Source: Daucus carota subsp. sativus (taxonomy: Eukaryota; Streptophyta; Magnoliopsida; Apiales; Apiaceae). Taken from it: a DNA stretch of 64,000 nucleotides. The notes beneath the pieces are model-generated. The model searched no databases and was not told the origin of the DNA. It saw only the letters and a list, made by a program, of their open reading frames with translations. Each line of letters opens with the position of its first letter. Within the stretch, counting starts at the first letter, position 1. Below, in pieces: positions 1 to 11,107 of this stretch. The DNA lies in NCBI RefSeq assembly GCF_001625215.2, contig NC_030381.2:1699131-1763130 (forward strand). Reading direction: 5' to 3'. The translations under genes and the position numbers were made by a program.

Positions 1-127
1 TTTTGACGGGTGATGATAGTGACTGAATTTGAAAATTCTTTGGATAGTAAATGCTGTAATCAAGGATTACTTACAATTAATCAAATTTTACAAGTATCAG
101 CAGTTAAGTTATCTAGTCGATTTCTAG

Positions 128-1048
128 GGCCCTGCGACTCCTGAAAAATCCGAACATGCCATACGTAGGAGTACAAAGCATGAGCAATCAGTTATGATGA
201 AGGTAACTATTGCAATTTAAAGATAATCTGTTCTTATATAAATGTGTGTTGTGTTGTCCCTAATATTTTGCTTTTAAATTTTACAGAGAAATGGATCAAG
301 AACAAATTTCAGGGTTGGACCTGAAAAAGAAAAATACAACTACCACTACAGTATGGATGAAGGATCATGGGACCGAGTTTACTCTACAAGGAGTGGATCA
401 ATGGATGAGGGTAAGAGTGACAAGATACTTGAAATTGATACCGGGAAATATCACGTAACACCCAAAAGGAGAAGCCTGTTCCAATCTTCTCTCTACCCAG
501 CAGCTTCTGATCCGAACAGTCACAGCTTCACCACATCAAAAGACTCAATTTTCCACCAAGCAATACTTAGTCCATCATCAGGGGAAGTTCAGTCTCTAAC
601 CCCGCTTAAGTACACAAATGACGTGGATGAAGACTCCTTCTGCACTGCTGAAACTAGCCCAAGGTTTCTTTCATCAAAAGGTGGTAGTTTCACAAAGAGT
701 GGACCATTTACTCCTTCCAGGAGCGACGCCTCAAGAAGCTGCCTCAGCGGTTACTCTGACTACTACCCTAATTACATGTCATACACAGAATCATCAAAGG
801 CTAAGGTCAGGTCTCTCAGTGCTCCTCGGCAAAGGACTCAGCTAGAAAGATCCAACACAGCAAAAAGGCTCTCTCTTCATAATGTATACGGAGACATGAG
901 ATCATCGAGTACACAAAGGATTCCATCAGCATTGCATTCCAACTTTGCCAGCAAAGCGTACCCTGGATCTGGCAGGCTTGACAGGCTTGGATTGCCCTTG
1001 GGAGGTGATGGAATCGGGTTTAGTGGTGGCCTTCTGAACAAATACTAG
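128..1048 (+). CDS. IQD (IQ67-domain) protein, C-terminal part with DUF4005
   Basis: This is the 3' end of an IQ67-domain gene; the 5' part lies outside the window. Two coding exons are seen, 128-202 and 287-1048, with clean AG and GT borders. The first reads PATPEKSEHAIR, a block typical of IQD proteins after the calmodulin-binding region. The second carries the DUF4005 hallmark near the end: YMSYTESSKAKVRSLSAPRQ, then serine- and arginine-rich sequence and a glycine-rich tail. IQD proteins are calmodulin-binding scaffolds on microtubules, plasma membrane and nucleus. The IQ motifs themselves are not in the window. The TPKRRSLFQ block suggests an IQD13/14-like member, but the subgroup is a guess. 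Confidence 0.88.
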
Positions 1049-2049
1049 GGCTAACGTCGAAATTGTAGGAGCTCAGAGGCTCTTGTGCATCAGCTAACCT
1101 CGCTAATTTTACTAATTGTGTAACGAAATGTCTTATGTTATCTGTCGTAAAGTATTTCTGTTACCAGGGATTTAGGGTTTAGAAACTGTCGTGGACTACA
1201 TGTGATATTTGTGTTCTGATTGAAGCTTCTGTGATGATGCATTTTAAACCAAATATTGCAACTGCTAAAAAGTATGAAAATTGTGTCTTCTAGTTTAACT
1301 TTCGAAGGATCCTGTTAAGGAATCACATAGTACCTTCTGTGTTGTGCATACAACGTTACATATGTGACCAATGCATGATCATCTTTAATAAACCATACCA
1401 GAGAAATGGATGTTAAGCAGTACACATTCTAGGCACATGCAATAGTCTGATTTAATCAACAATGCCAGAGCTGAAATAAGGTCCAGTTTAGTTTATCAGG
1501 CATATCAATAGGTCATCCAAACCGCAAGAATTTCAAGGAATAAGGTTTTTTAAAAGGAATCCTGGACTCCTATACATGCATTATGATTGATGAATGATGA
1601 CAATGAAATAGAAGGGGTGGGATGAAATGTCAAATGTATATATGCATATTTATCTACTGGACTATAATTTTTCATGATTCATGAAATTCAGGTGTATTCG
1701 ATTTAGATTTTAAAAAACATATCAGAAATTTGAGATATTTAATTAGAATTTTAATTTATGCTATAAAATCTGGTGTTATTTAATCAAATTTTAAATTATA
1801 CTTAAAAATATGACGATATTTAATTAAAATTATTTATAATCTGATGATAATCAGATGGATATTTTAAACCTCATAAAATGATGAATTTTGTGAATATATT
1901 TTGTGTATTTTATACTTTTTTGAAATACCGTCATAATTCATATGATCGGGAACATTGTAATTAAAGACATTACATTAGTTGTGTGATATTTTTTCTAAAA
2001 ACACACATTAAATCAAAATCAGAAAAACTCCATTAATATATATGATTAT
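1049..2049. other. 3' UTR and AT-rich spacer
   Basis: Downstream of the IQD stop lies a probable 3' UTR, then AT-rich sequence. I see no coding signal or clear repeat up to the MITE at 2050. Confidence 0.5.
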
Positions 2050-2304
2050 GGGGCCGTTTGGGTGAGCTTAAAATAAGTGTTTTTTGCTTAAAATAAAAAA
2101 GTGAAGTAGAAGTCAAAAACAAGTTAAAACTTATAAGTGATTAAACTGTTTGGGAAATAAGCAGAAGTCCTGAAACAAAAGCTAGTAATCCTAACTTCTT
2201 TTAAGTGCTTCTTGACTTTTTACACAAACGGTACAAATAAGTGCTTATAACTTATAAACTTATAAACCCAGAAGTCGGCTTATAATGGCCTGCCAAACAC
2301 CACC
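2050..2304. mobile_element. GTTTGG-type MITE, copy 1
   Basis: About 255 bp starting GGGGCCGTTTGGGTGAGC and ending GCCAAACACCACC, so the tips are imperfect inverted repeats around GTTTGG/CCAAAC. The interior has the family words AAGTAGAAGT and ACACAAACGGTACAAATAAG. Copies or relatives lie at 10822, 31659, 32691, 48926 and 49505. I see no clear target duplication, so the superfamily is open; hAT-like is a guess. Confidence 0.7.
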
Positions 2305-2368
2305 TATATATAATGCATTAATATCCAATGACATGAAAAAAAAAAGTTACTCAGTAAACTATATGATA

Positions 2369-2606
2369 CTACCTCTGTTTCAAAATAAATGTCCACTTTC
2401 AAAAAATCACACAGTTTAAGAAAAGAGGTTGTTCACAAATTAATTGCATTAAATAATCAAAATATATGGAGTGAGATTGATCTAGGAAATATAAATAAAA
2501 GATATGTGGAGTAGAATTGAATTTGAAAATATGATTTTGCATTAAAAATTGAAGTGAAAAACAATTTTTTTTAAAAAAAAGTGGACATCTAAATTGTAAG
2601 GAGTAG
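2369..2606. mobile_element. Stowaway-like MITE (diverged)
   Basis: Starts CTACCTCTGTTTCAAAATAA after a TA and ends GTAAGGAGTAG before TA. The inner arms AAATGTCCACTTTC and AAAGTGGACATCT are inverted. This fits the CTCCCTC/GAGGGAG class of Tc1/mariner-related MITEs with a TA target. Confidence 0.6.
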
Positions 2607-2894
2607 TACCTTTGGGCTTATCTAAGAAATAAGTCAGCTTTTTTTCAAAAACTCATTTTTCGAGAAAAGAATTTCCACACATTTTTCCAGTATCACATTA
2701 TTTTCCCGGCAAATGCAACCTAATTATTCGGTTCATTCCTATTACTTAATTTGGCGCGCAATGCCCCTTCATCGGCTTCAAAATGGCGCCCAGAAAGATT
2801 TACATCACCAACAACCCTCTCTAATTCATCCTCATCCCCATGATCCCATAACCCCCCACTAATCAACACATCACACAGACACATAACCCAAACA

Positions 2895-4166
2895 ATGGTT
2901 GTTTCAAAACAACCTATGACTTCCACCAGACACCCACCAAGGTTCCACCACACAAACATAACCCACCTCCCTGATCACCTCATCTCCGACATCCTCGCAC
3001 GTTTGCCCACCATCTCACTCTTCACTTCAAAATTTGTCTGCACATTATGGTACCACTTGACCTCAAAAGACCCTCACTTCCCTAAACTCCACTTTTCCAA
3101 GCCTCACTTGGAAATGCTAGCTCAGTCCAAGGAAGAGTCTGCATTAGCTTCTGTCAATTGGGTTCACCCGGAATTCGACGTTTTTCGAGGTTTTGGTAAG
3201 CAAGCTCATCTCAAGCCTAGACTGCAACTTCCTTATACTAATTGTGGTTTGGTTAGTTCTTGTAATGGCATTGTGTTGTGTTTGCATAGACAGAGATATT
3301 GTGATCTGGGTATTATTTGTAATCCTTTAAGTGGTGAGTATGCTTTGTTGCCGAGGTGTTTGAAAGGGGTTGAGAAGTATGAGAGGCTTGAAATTGATGA
3401 GGAGTATGATGATTATGTTATTGATAGTGGATATGTTTCTGATCATTTTAATGTGTATGGGTTTGGTTATTGTGGTGGGAGTAATTGTTTTAAGGTGTTG
3501 AGGATTTTCTCGAGTGTGAGTAGTCCTAAATGGATGGATTCAGGGAGTGCTATGGTGCTTGATGTTGGTTCGGATTCGTGGAGGAGAATTGGGGATTCTC
3601 CATTTTGTCCTAGTGTTGGTTCGGTTCCTGTTTTGGTGAATGGGGTTCTGCATTGGGTGTGTGATGTTAATAATTGTCCGAGGTTCGTGGTTTGGTTTGA
3701 TTTTGAGAGTGAGAGGTTTGGGGAATTTGGACCGCCTTTTGGGATTTTGAAGAAGTTTCAGAAGCGGAAATATAGAATGACTTTGGGGATTCTTGAGGGT
3801 TGTCTTACGCTGTGTGATGTGTTGAGGACTGGGAAGTTTGATATTTGGGTGATGAAGAAATACGGTGATCTGGAATCTTGGAGTAAGGACTTTGCTGTTG
3901 ACACTATGGTTGTGGATATGTTCTTGCAAGGAAGGTATCGGCCTATGCAAGTGCTGAGTACTGGGGAGCTACTATTGTTTTCTTTAGGCAATTCACGAAC
4001 GTATCCTAAGCTTGTATGCTATGATCCAGATGATCATGAGGTTAGAATGCTCAAATTGCTTTGTTTTGCTAGATTCGAATTATACCATCACAGTCCTACC
4101 TTTATATCCCTCAAGGATCTCATACCAGGAGACAATTTGAATGTCCTCAATGTCAAGCAAGGGTAA
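2895..4166 (+). CDS. F-box protein (F-box plus F-box-associated domain)
   Basis: A single-exon gene of 423 residues. Residues about 22-65 form an F-box (ITHLPDHLISDILARLP, then the SKFVCTLWYHL block), which would bind SKP1 in an SCF ubiquitin ligase. The rest resembles the F-box-associated interaction domain of plant F-box/kelch-like proteins (CNGIVLCL, ICNPLSGEYALLPR, VYGFGY, VLVNGVLHWV, VVWFDFESERFGEFGPP), which would recognise an unknown substrate. Another Met at residue 8 could serve as start. The stop codon lies inside GGGTAAGAAT, which also looks like a splice donor, so a downstream alternative end is possible. Part of the 3' end is duplicated about 380 bp downstream. Confidence 0.85.
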   Translation: MVVSKQPMTSTRHPPRFHHTNITHLPDHLISDILARLPTISLFTSKFVCTLWYHLTSKDPHFPKLHFSKPHLEMLAQSKEESALASVNWVHPEFDVFRGFGKQAHLKPRLQLPYTNCGLVSSCNGIVLCLHRQRYCDLGIICNPLSGEYALLPRCLKGVEKYERLEIDEEYDDYVIDSGYVSDHFNVYGFGYCGGSNCFKVLRIFSSVSSPKWMDSGSAMVLDVGSDSWRRIGDSPFCPSVGSVPVLVNGVLHWVCDVNNCPRFVVWFDFESERFGEFGPPFGILKKFQKRKYRMTLGILEGCLTLCDVLRTGKFDIWVMKKYGDLESWSKDFAVDTMVVDMFLQGRYRPMQVLSTGELLLFSLGNSRTYPKLVCYDPDDHEVRMLKLLCFARFELYHHSPTFISLKDLIPGDNLNVLNVKQG

Positions 4167-4477
4167 GAATTTTTCGTACTGCATTATGTACATTGAAACT
4201 ACTTACTGAATTCTGCAGATATGCGTCATAGGATCTCTGTCATAATTTAGCGCTTCTATGTTAAATAGTTTGTGTTCTGTTGGTGGTTTGACAGGAGCTA
4301 ATTAAATCAAATAAGGGTATAAGTTCTATTGTTTTTTCATTTTGTTTATAATAGCCATTATATTGTAGTAGTTTCATGGAGGATATTATTGCGATATTGC
4401 TACCACAAACAGTGTGCAGCACTAATCATTTTATGGTGCTTAGAATTCCTCTGCTCTGCTAACTACAAAACTTGTTC

Positions 4478-4600
4478 ACACTCCGACCTTTCCCTCAAGG
4501 ATGTCAAAGGAAAATATTCTCATGTCCTAAATGTCAGGCAAGCGTAAGAATTTTCAGTACTGCGTTATGAGCATTGAATGGTGCTTAATTATGATACTGT
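4478..4600 (+). repeat. Diverged duplicate of the F-box gene 3' end
   Basis: This stretch repeats 4095-4200. Both copies carry a CCTCAAGGAT block, then GTCCTAAATGTCAGGCAAGC here against GTCCTCAATGTCAAGCAAGG there, then TAAGAATTTT and CAGTACTGCGTTATG here against CGTACTGCATTATG there. Both read into V-(K/R)-Q-(G/A)-stop in the same phase. It looks like a local tandem duplication, or a spare last exon. Confidence 0.65.
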
Positions 4601-5859
4601 ATTGCAGATTTATGTACATGTCTCTAAGATATCTATTTTGTTTTTACTTTTACACTTCTATATAATCAGTTTATCTTCCAGTGTTAATATGAATCAGAAA
4701 ATACCCGAGGTCATGATTTTCAAGGCATTATTATTCTTTGCTTTTGTGGAAGATAACTGATGATATAATAACAGTAGTGTGCAAAAATTGCTACGATACA
4801 ATGTGTACTACATGTTTAGAAATGTCTGTCCAGAACTGGACTCGTAACTTGCAGCGCAGAGGCTTCATTTGGAAACAATAGAGCATGATCAGATATTATG
4901 GATCAATTCAAGTATCTTAATGTGTTATATTAATGATGCAGGCTGGCTACCGATGGGAAATGGAAAAGTGAGGCTCCATATTGGATCGGAAATGGAGGTA
5001 CTTGGCCAGGTCTATTTTTGTTGGAACATTGTGTTGCATCAGTTGACAATTACCGAAGACTTCCTGACTGAGTAGCTCTCTTGGCTCAATTCAGGTGCAG
5101 GTACAGCTAACTGTTTCCGATTTCATGAATTTTGCCAGACCTTTGATCCTAAGTTTCTGAAATGTCAATATACTATAATACAGGGTCCTTTCTCCTTAAC
5201 AGCCATATCCGTTTCATGCAGTTTTGGTCGCACGTTGTTCAGCATCAGATGTTAAAGCTTGCTAGGGTTCATAAGCAAATCAAATTGCCTCACATGTTTT
5301 CTTTAGTAGTTTATAAGTTTCGACTTGGAGTCTGTAATATTGAAGAATTTGCTGCTAGCTACTGCATATGCATATGATTAATATTGATAGACTTGGAGCC
5401 AATATGTTTATTCTTCTTTACTTCAAGGATCCAAGAGGACCAAAGTCCTCAAGTCCTTGAGCTAATAGCTTCCTAGCTACCTGCATAAAACTTTTTTTTT
5501 TTTAATTCTTATACTCATATCTCAAATTCTCAAAATACAAATTTTTAATATATCTTTTATTTTTTCAAAAAAATTAATAATAACAGAAATATATTTATAT
5601 ATATAAATTAATGTTTTTTTGCAAGGTACAGAAATTTATGTTATTAGTAATTGAAAAAACTCAAATTTTTTATATACTATAATTTAATCAATAATAAAAT
5701 AATATTTAAATTAAATAAATCCATTCAGCCACTGCACAAGTGATAAACCCTAACCCAATTTCGGGTTTTACAGAACATCTTGCTCTTTGTCATCCCCAAC
5801 AAGTCATTAATCCTCTCTCAGGTTCCACAAATTTATAATCCAAGAATTTAGATTCGACA
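4601..5859. other. Spacer, no supported gene
   Basis: Probable F-box 3' sequence followed by AT-rich DNA. Short open frames here show no family resemblance. A telo-box-like AAACCCTAA at about 5744 sits upstream of the next gene and may be part of its promoter or leader. Confidence 0.4.
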
Positions 5860-7723
5860 ATGGAGCAGGCTGTGCACAGTCGCCCTGTTTCCGAAGAAGA
5901 CGACGAGGCATTGAGCACCACCAAAAAACTTAAATCAGAGGAGAAGTACAAAGAACACTCTGAAGAAGAGATGCAAAAGCAACATGAATTCGATTCCACG
6001 GAGGAAAAAGCTCTAGAATGTTCCCAGGTTTCTGAAGACACCAATAAATATACTCTTGTCACGGTATGTTTTCTTGATCGTTTTAACAATGTCGATTTTG
6101 CTTTAAATTGAACTGAGACATATAGGCTCATCATACTTTATAAGTATAATGATCCGGGTATGAGACGACAGAGGATAAACCGTTATCACTTCAGTTATCC
6201 TATCAGTGATGTAAATTATTAATTTAAAAGGCTTTTTTCAAAAATATGTAAGTTGAAATTTTTTTATCATAAATAGGGTGCAACCATGTATGTAACTTTG
6301 TTTGGAACTCGATAATTAGCGTTGCAATCTCATTTGCTTAAAAATAAGTTAATAAATACAGGTATTTTTCCGAATTTTCTTAATTTATATCAATTAAGCA
6401 TAAGTTATGACATTTTTATTGCTATTGAGGCTAAAGTGATCATAATGTTGCCAATGTAGGATTGTAGATTCAAATTGCCCCATTATCTCACCGAGTTTGC
6501 TCTAGCGGAGTTTAACGCCAACCAGGTTTGTCTCTGAATCTTGGATTTTAAAACCACCCCTACCCCTAACACATTGATACTTGTTATGAGCTAATTACTT
6601 TACATTATCTGTACATGTACAGAAAGTGATGTATGAGAAAGTGAATGTTCTTGAAACGATGAAATCGTTAAATGTTAATGAGGTTACAACTTATCTTATC
6701 ACTTTTGAAGCCTCCTTGTCTGATGAAACGAGCAATAATGTTCAAACCTTGCAAACAAAAATAATTATGTCTCTACTAGACTACACTACGAAGATAGATG
6801 TTAAGTTTGTTAGGATCAAACTCTCTGAATTTGATGTCAATGAGGAAGAAGACTCCAGAGAAAAGCTTTCTGAATCCAATGAGGAAGAAGACTCCAAAGA
6901 AAAGCTTTCTGCATCCAATGAGGAGGAAGACTCTGAGGTCTCTGAATCCAACACGGAAGACTCTGAGGCCTCTGAATCCGACACGGAAGATTCTGAAGAG
7001 CTATTCGACTCTGACGAGCAAGATACTGAATCTGACAAGAAAGACTCTGAACAAGAAAAGCTCTCTGAATTTGAGGAGGACGACCCTAAAGAAGAAAAGC
7101 TGTCAGACTCCGATGATGATGAGCTCTGCAGTTATGAGATGAAACAATACCTCATTGATGTGGAGAAGAGTGACGTACGTTTCCTTACTCATTTTTAGCT
7201 TAGCTTCACTCTTTTTATCTTATAATTAGATCTAGCAATAATTTATCAATACGATGTTTGTGTATACAATGTAGGGTTTTGAGGTTGGAAACTATCCACA
7301 CGCGAAGATCCCTTGTTGTATGATTCGTAGATATTACGACCCTCCAGGCAGGACTCAATCTACCACCAATCTCAATAGACTAGTTTATCTCTCTCGGTTG
7401 GCTATTTGCATCTATAACATGAAGGAGGTTTGTCTCTGAATCTTTCTTCCACCCAAATCATAACACTTCATTGCTATCATCTAACCATTTTACGCTATAT
7501 TTGCAAGGACACGTACTTTGACAATGTGAAAGTGCTCAAGGCAATGGCTTTTGGCTGTGGGTGTACAAATTACAATATCACTTTTGAAGCCTCCTTGTGT
7601 GATGGAGATCATGTCACCTTCCAAACAAGTATATACAGGTCGGTTCCCCTTCCATATCGAAATATCGAGATTCGTTTTGTTAGGATCAAGCCTAGCATTA
7701 ATCCCAAGGACATCAGTACCTGA
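5860..7723 (+). CDS. Double cystatin-like protein with acidic linker, copy 1
   Basis: Five exons keep one frame: 5860-6063, 6460-6525, 6623-7174, 7275-7427, 7508-7723; 396 residues. An acidic N-terminus (1-68) leads to a first cystatin/monellin-like domain (about 69-156: LPHYLTEFALAEFN, TTYLITFEASL, IDVKFVRIK). A Glu/Asp/Ser-rich linker (about 157-250) repeats ESN/D-EEEDS units. A second domain (about 264-396) has LVYLSRLAICIYN, VLKAMAFGCG, YNITFEASL and IEIRFVRIK. The pattern FAL-EFN then ITFEA matches the helix and strand of phytocystatins (FAV-EHN, LTLEA), but the protease-blocking QxVxG loop is absent from both domains, so papain inhibition is not expected. No signal peptide is seen, so it is probably nuclear or cytosolic. 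The function is unknown. Confidence 0.75.
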
Positions 7724-8413
7724 TAACAGGTAATTCTGTCTGCAGGGTTGTGGTATTTCCAATATAATCACCGAGTAATGAGTTTTGTTCAGCATCTTTT
7801 TTTTATTTCCTCTCAGGTCATGCCAGGAGTCCATACTTGCTGGCTGATGAATATCGATGCTTTGCTTTCAAATTATCAACTTATATGTAACCTGTTTCAA
7901 ATGTTTCGCTTCACCATCCTGTTTTTTAAGCTGTGAAGATGAAAAAATGGGATGCACCAGGCCTTCTGTGGCAGAAAACAGTGACAACTTTAGATTCTTT
8001 CTATTGGTTTTAAGTATTCGTCTGTCTGTCGGGTTCTCAGGTTGTAGCTTAAGATAAATAATGTGAACATTTTGCAATGCATGCGTCCAAGACCAAGACG
8101 GTCTTTCCTGTCCTAAAAATTGTTCTCAATTTTTCTTTTAATCAAATCTTAATTGGTAATGTATGATTGGTTTTACTCATGCTAATTATTCCACTAACAA
8201 TAATATTGGACCTGCATGCATGTAAATCTTCTGATTAAAATTAGTATGATTTGAAAACAGATTTAGAATAATAAATTGATGTTATTTTATTATTTAACTT
8301 TTATCCGAAGATCTTCTATTTTCTTACAAAAACATATATTTAGTTATCAATTAAACAAAATCAAATTTATTCTACCTAGCTAAGAGGACTAGCCAGCCAC
8401 TTTCAACAGAAAT

Positions 8414-8470
8414 GAAAAACCCCACTTATTATTTCTTTTCTTTTTTTGTCAGGGAAAAACCCCACTTATT
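8414..8470 (-). repeat. Tail-only micro-insertion (a) with 17-bp target duplication
   Basis: GAAAAACCCCACTTATT occurs at 8414-8430 and again at 8454-8470. The 23 bp between read on the minus strand as CCTGAC followed by an A-rich run. Layout: duplication, a few bases ending in C, A-rich tail, duplication, as after target-primed reverse transcription. Confidence 0.7.
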
Positions 8471-8520
8471 GATTAAATTTGTTTACTTATAAAGTAATTT
8501 ACATAATTGGATCAGAATGG

Positions 8521-8578
8521 GTCCCTATTAATGTTTTTTTTTTTTTTTTTTTTTGAAAATAGTCCCTATTAATGTTTT
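8521..8578 (-). repeat. Tail-only micro-insertion (b) with 17-bp target duplication
   Basis: GTCCCTATTAATGTTTT occurs at 8521-8537 and 8562-8578. Between them is a T run followed by GAAAATA; on the minus strand this is TATTTTC then about 17 A. It lies only about 50 bp from micro-insertion (a). Confidence 0.7.
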
Positions 8579-8674
8579 AATATATATATCGGTCATAAAT
8601 TTTCTTCCGCCCATAATAATAACTTAATATCCACGACCACAAACAAGCTGAAAATCAAGAATTAGGGTTTGACA

Positions 8675-10533
8675 ATGGATGAGAAGAATGTGCACTCTCC
8701 TCCCGTGCTCGAAGATGAGGAGTCTGTCAGTTGCACCAAGAAGCTTCGATTCGAGGGTTCTCCAGTTTACGAAGACACCGGTTATACTCTCTTCATCGTA
8801 CGTTTCTGTCTTCGTTTTTATGTTACTGTCTTATTATAACATATTAGTTAGATAAATGTTAGTTTAACTAGGTTCAGATAATTCATAGGTTCACACTTTT
8901 TCATGGTTCCAAATTGATTTAATCATATGCTGTCAAAACTTTATATGGTAATAGTGTCGGGACTCGAAAAAATTATTACTATAACGAGATCAATTTTAAA
9001 CAGAGGATATTTTTACGTGGAGCATATAGAGTTGGGATTAATCTTAACAGATTTTATTTTTACACGGAGCATATAAATTAATGTCTGGGCAATGCAGGAT
9101 TCTGGATACAAACTGCCTCTTTATCTCTCCGAGTTTGCTCTTGGGGAGTTTAACTACAGCAAGGTTTGTCTCTGGTCTCTTTACTCATTTACTGTAATGG
9201 CATTTTTTTTAAAATTTTTTAAAGCACTGGAATGTGAATGTTGTCGTTATCATAAGCTAATAAGCTTACACTACAGAAAACAACATTTGAGAATGTGAAT
9301 GTTGTCGAGACGATGAAATTATTGGATATTGTGAAGGGAACTACTTACCTTATTACTTTTGAAGCCTCCTTGCCTGATAATAAGAGTGATTATGCTCAAA
9401 CATTCGAAACAAATATATATATGTGCCCCTTAGACCCAACCGCAAAGATTGAGATTAAGTTTGTTAGGATCAAGCCATCTGACCTGGATTATGATGAGAA
9501 AGAATACTACGGAGAAAAGGCCTCGGAGTCTGACGAAAAAAAGTTTGAAGAAAAGCTCTCTGAGTTTGGCGAGGAAGACACTGAAAGAAAGCTCTCTGAA
9601 TCTGATAAGAAAGGCTCTGATGATAAAGACTCTGCAGAAGAGAAGCACTCTGAATTTGATGGCAAAGACTTTGCAGAAGAAAAGCTCGTTGAATCTGATG
9701 AAAAACACAATAAAGTAAACCTCTTTAAATCTGTTAAGAAAGACACTGAAGAAGAGCTCTCTAAATTTGACGAGAAAGACTCTGCAGAAGAGAATGTCAC
9801 TGAATCTAATATGAAACCCTCTGAAGAAGAAAAACCGAATAAATGTGACAAGGAAGACCATCAACTCTCGCAATCTGATGACAAATATCAGGAAGGCTCT
9901 GAATCTAGTAAAGAGTTAAAACAATATCACATTGACGTGGAGAAAAGTGATGTACGTCCCCTTACTCAATTTTACTGATGACTCTACTCTTGTTATTTTT
10001 CAATTAATTTGATTTATCTGCAAATTCTTGATTGTTCATATACAATACATTTATATTGAAAATACTGCAGGGTTTTGAGGTTGGATACTATCCAAATGTG
10101 AGGGGTTCTTGTTGTATGCTCCATAGATATTACGACCCACCAGCTAAGACCGTCTCTACTACGTGTTTGAATCAATTGGTTTATTTTTCTCAGTTGGCCA
10201 TCTGCCTCTATAACATGAACATGGTACGTCTCTGAATCCACATTTCTATTAATTATGACACCCCTCACCCAAACACGTAGTGGATATCAGTTTAGTCTAA
10301 TCATTTACATATACATCCAGATTACGTGCTATGACAATGTCAGAGTGATGAAGGCAATGGCTTCTGGTTGTGGGGGTACAACTTACCATATCACTTTCGA
10401 GGCCTCCTTGTTTAATGGGAATGCTGTAACCTTCCAAACAAAATTATACGCGTCCCTCCCATCTCCTTATCACGAGATTGAGGTTGAGTTTGTCAGGATT
10501 AAGCCTGTCATTAATTCCAACATTACTAACTGA
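8675..10533 (+). CDS. Double cystatin-like protein with acidic linker, copy 2
   Basis: Tandem paralogue of the gene at 5860 with the same five-exon plan: 8675-8797, 9098-9163, 9277-9951, 10071-10223, 10321-10533; 409 residues. All introns lie at codon boundaries, and exons 2 and 4 match copy 1 exactly in length (66 and 153 bp). The first domain (about 36-130) has LPLYLSEFALGEFN and TTYLITFEASL. The linker (about 131-270) is a run of S-E-S/F-D-E-K units ending ELKQYHIDVEKSD, also conserved in copy 1. The second domain (about 273-409) has GFEVGYYPNV, RYYDPPAKT, AICLYNMN, MASGCGGTTYHITFEASL and EVEFVRIKP. The domains are well conserved between copies, while the N-terminus and linker differ strongly. 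QxVxG is absent. A TTAGGGTTT word lies just before the ATG. Confidence 0.75.
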
Positions 10534-10821
10534 TGACAGAACAGCTGTAGTTTATAAAATGTAGTTCTGGAGTGTTTGTCAATGTCTATGATTTTCATTG
10601 CCTCCCAGAGTTGCAGGTCATATGTCAAGGGACCATTAATATTGTTCAAGAATTATGTCTGAGCTAAGTAAATCAGGCTGTTCGAGCTTTATATTAATGT
10701 AAGTTTTTAGTGTGTGCGAATTAAGTTTAATCTTTGTAGTATAATTTATGAAAAGGATTTTAGTTTTTTGGTTATCGATATGATTCAGTAATTATATTAA
10801 AGTGGTTTGTATATATTATGG

Positions 10822-11038
10822 CCGTTTGGGTTAGCTTAAAAGAAGTGACTTCTTGCTTAAAATAAAGAAGTGGAGTAGAAGTGAGAAGTAAATAAGTTAA
10901 TAAAGTGTTTGGAAAAGAAGTAGAAGCTGTGACACACAAGCTAACATTCTCAGCTTCTTAAAAGTGCTTCTATTTCTTTACACAAACGGGTCAATAGAAG
11001 CAGAAGCCGGAGTGCTTCTGGCTGCCGCGAAACAAACA
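10822..11038. mobile_element. GTTTGG-type MITE, copy 2
   Basis: Begins TGGCCGTTTGGGTTAGC, contains AAGTAGAAGC and ACACAAACGGGTC, and ends CCGCGAAACAAACA. It adjoins the fossil exon that follows, so it probably inserted in or beside it. Confidence 0.65.
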
Positions 11039-11107
11039 GATCCACCAGCTTATTTGAATGAATTGGTTATTCTATTATAGTTGGCCTCTTGCATCTATAA
11101 CGTGATG
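11039..11107 (+). pseudogene. Fossil exon-4 fragment of a third cystatin-like copy
   Basis: The stretch holds CCACCAGCT, TTGAATGAATTGGTTATT, TAGTTGGCCTCTTGCATC and TATAACGTGATGG. These match in order exon 4 of the gene at 8675: CCACCAGCT, TTGAATCAATTGGTTTATT, CAGTTGGCCATCTGCCTC, TATAACATGAACATGG. About 20 bp after CCACCAGCT are missing and the frame contains a TAG, so it is a dead remnant. No other exons of this copy are visible nearby. Confidence 0.65.

Noticed and set aside
3540-3950. Open frame antisense to the F-box gene
   Set aside because: It is the shadow of the sense gene; residue make-up is basic and low-complexity with no family features.
6781-7038. Ser-rich open frame antisense to the acidic linker
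   Set aside because: Complement of Glu/Asp/Ser codon repeats; no start context or homology.
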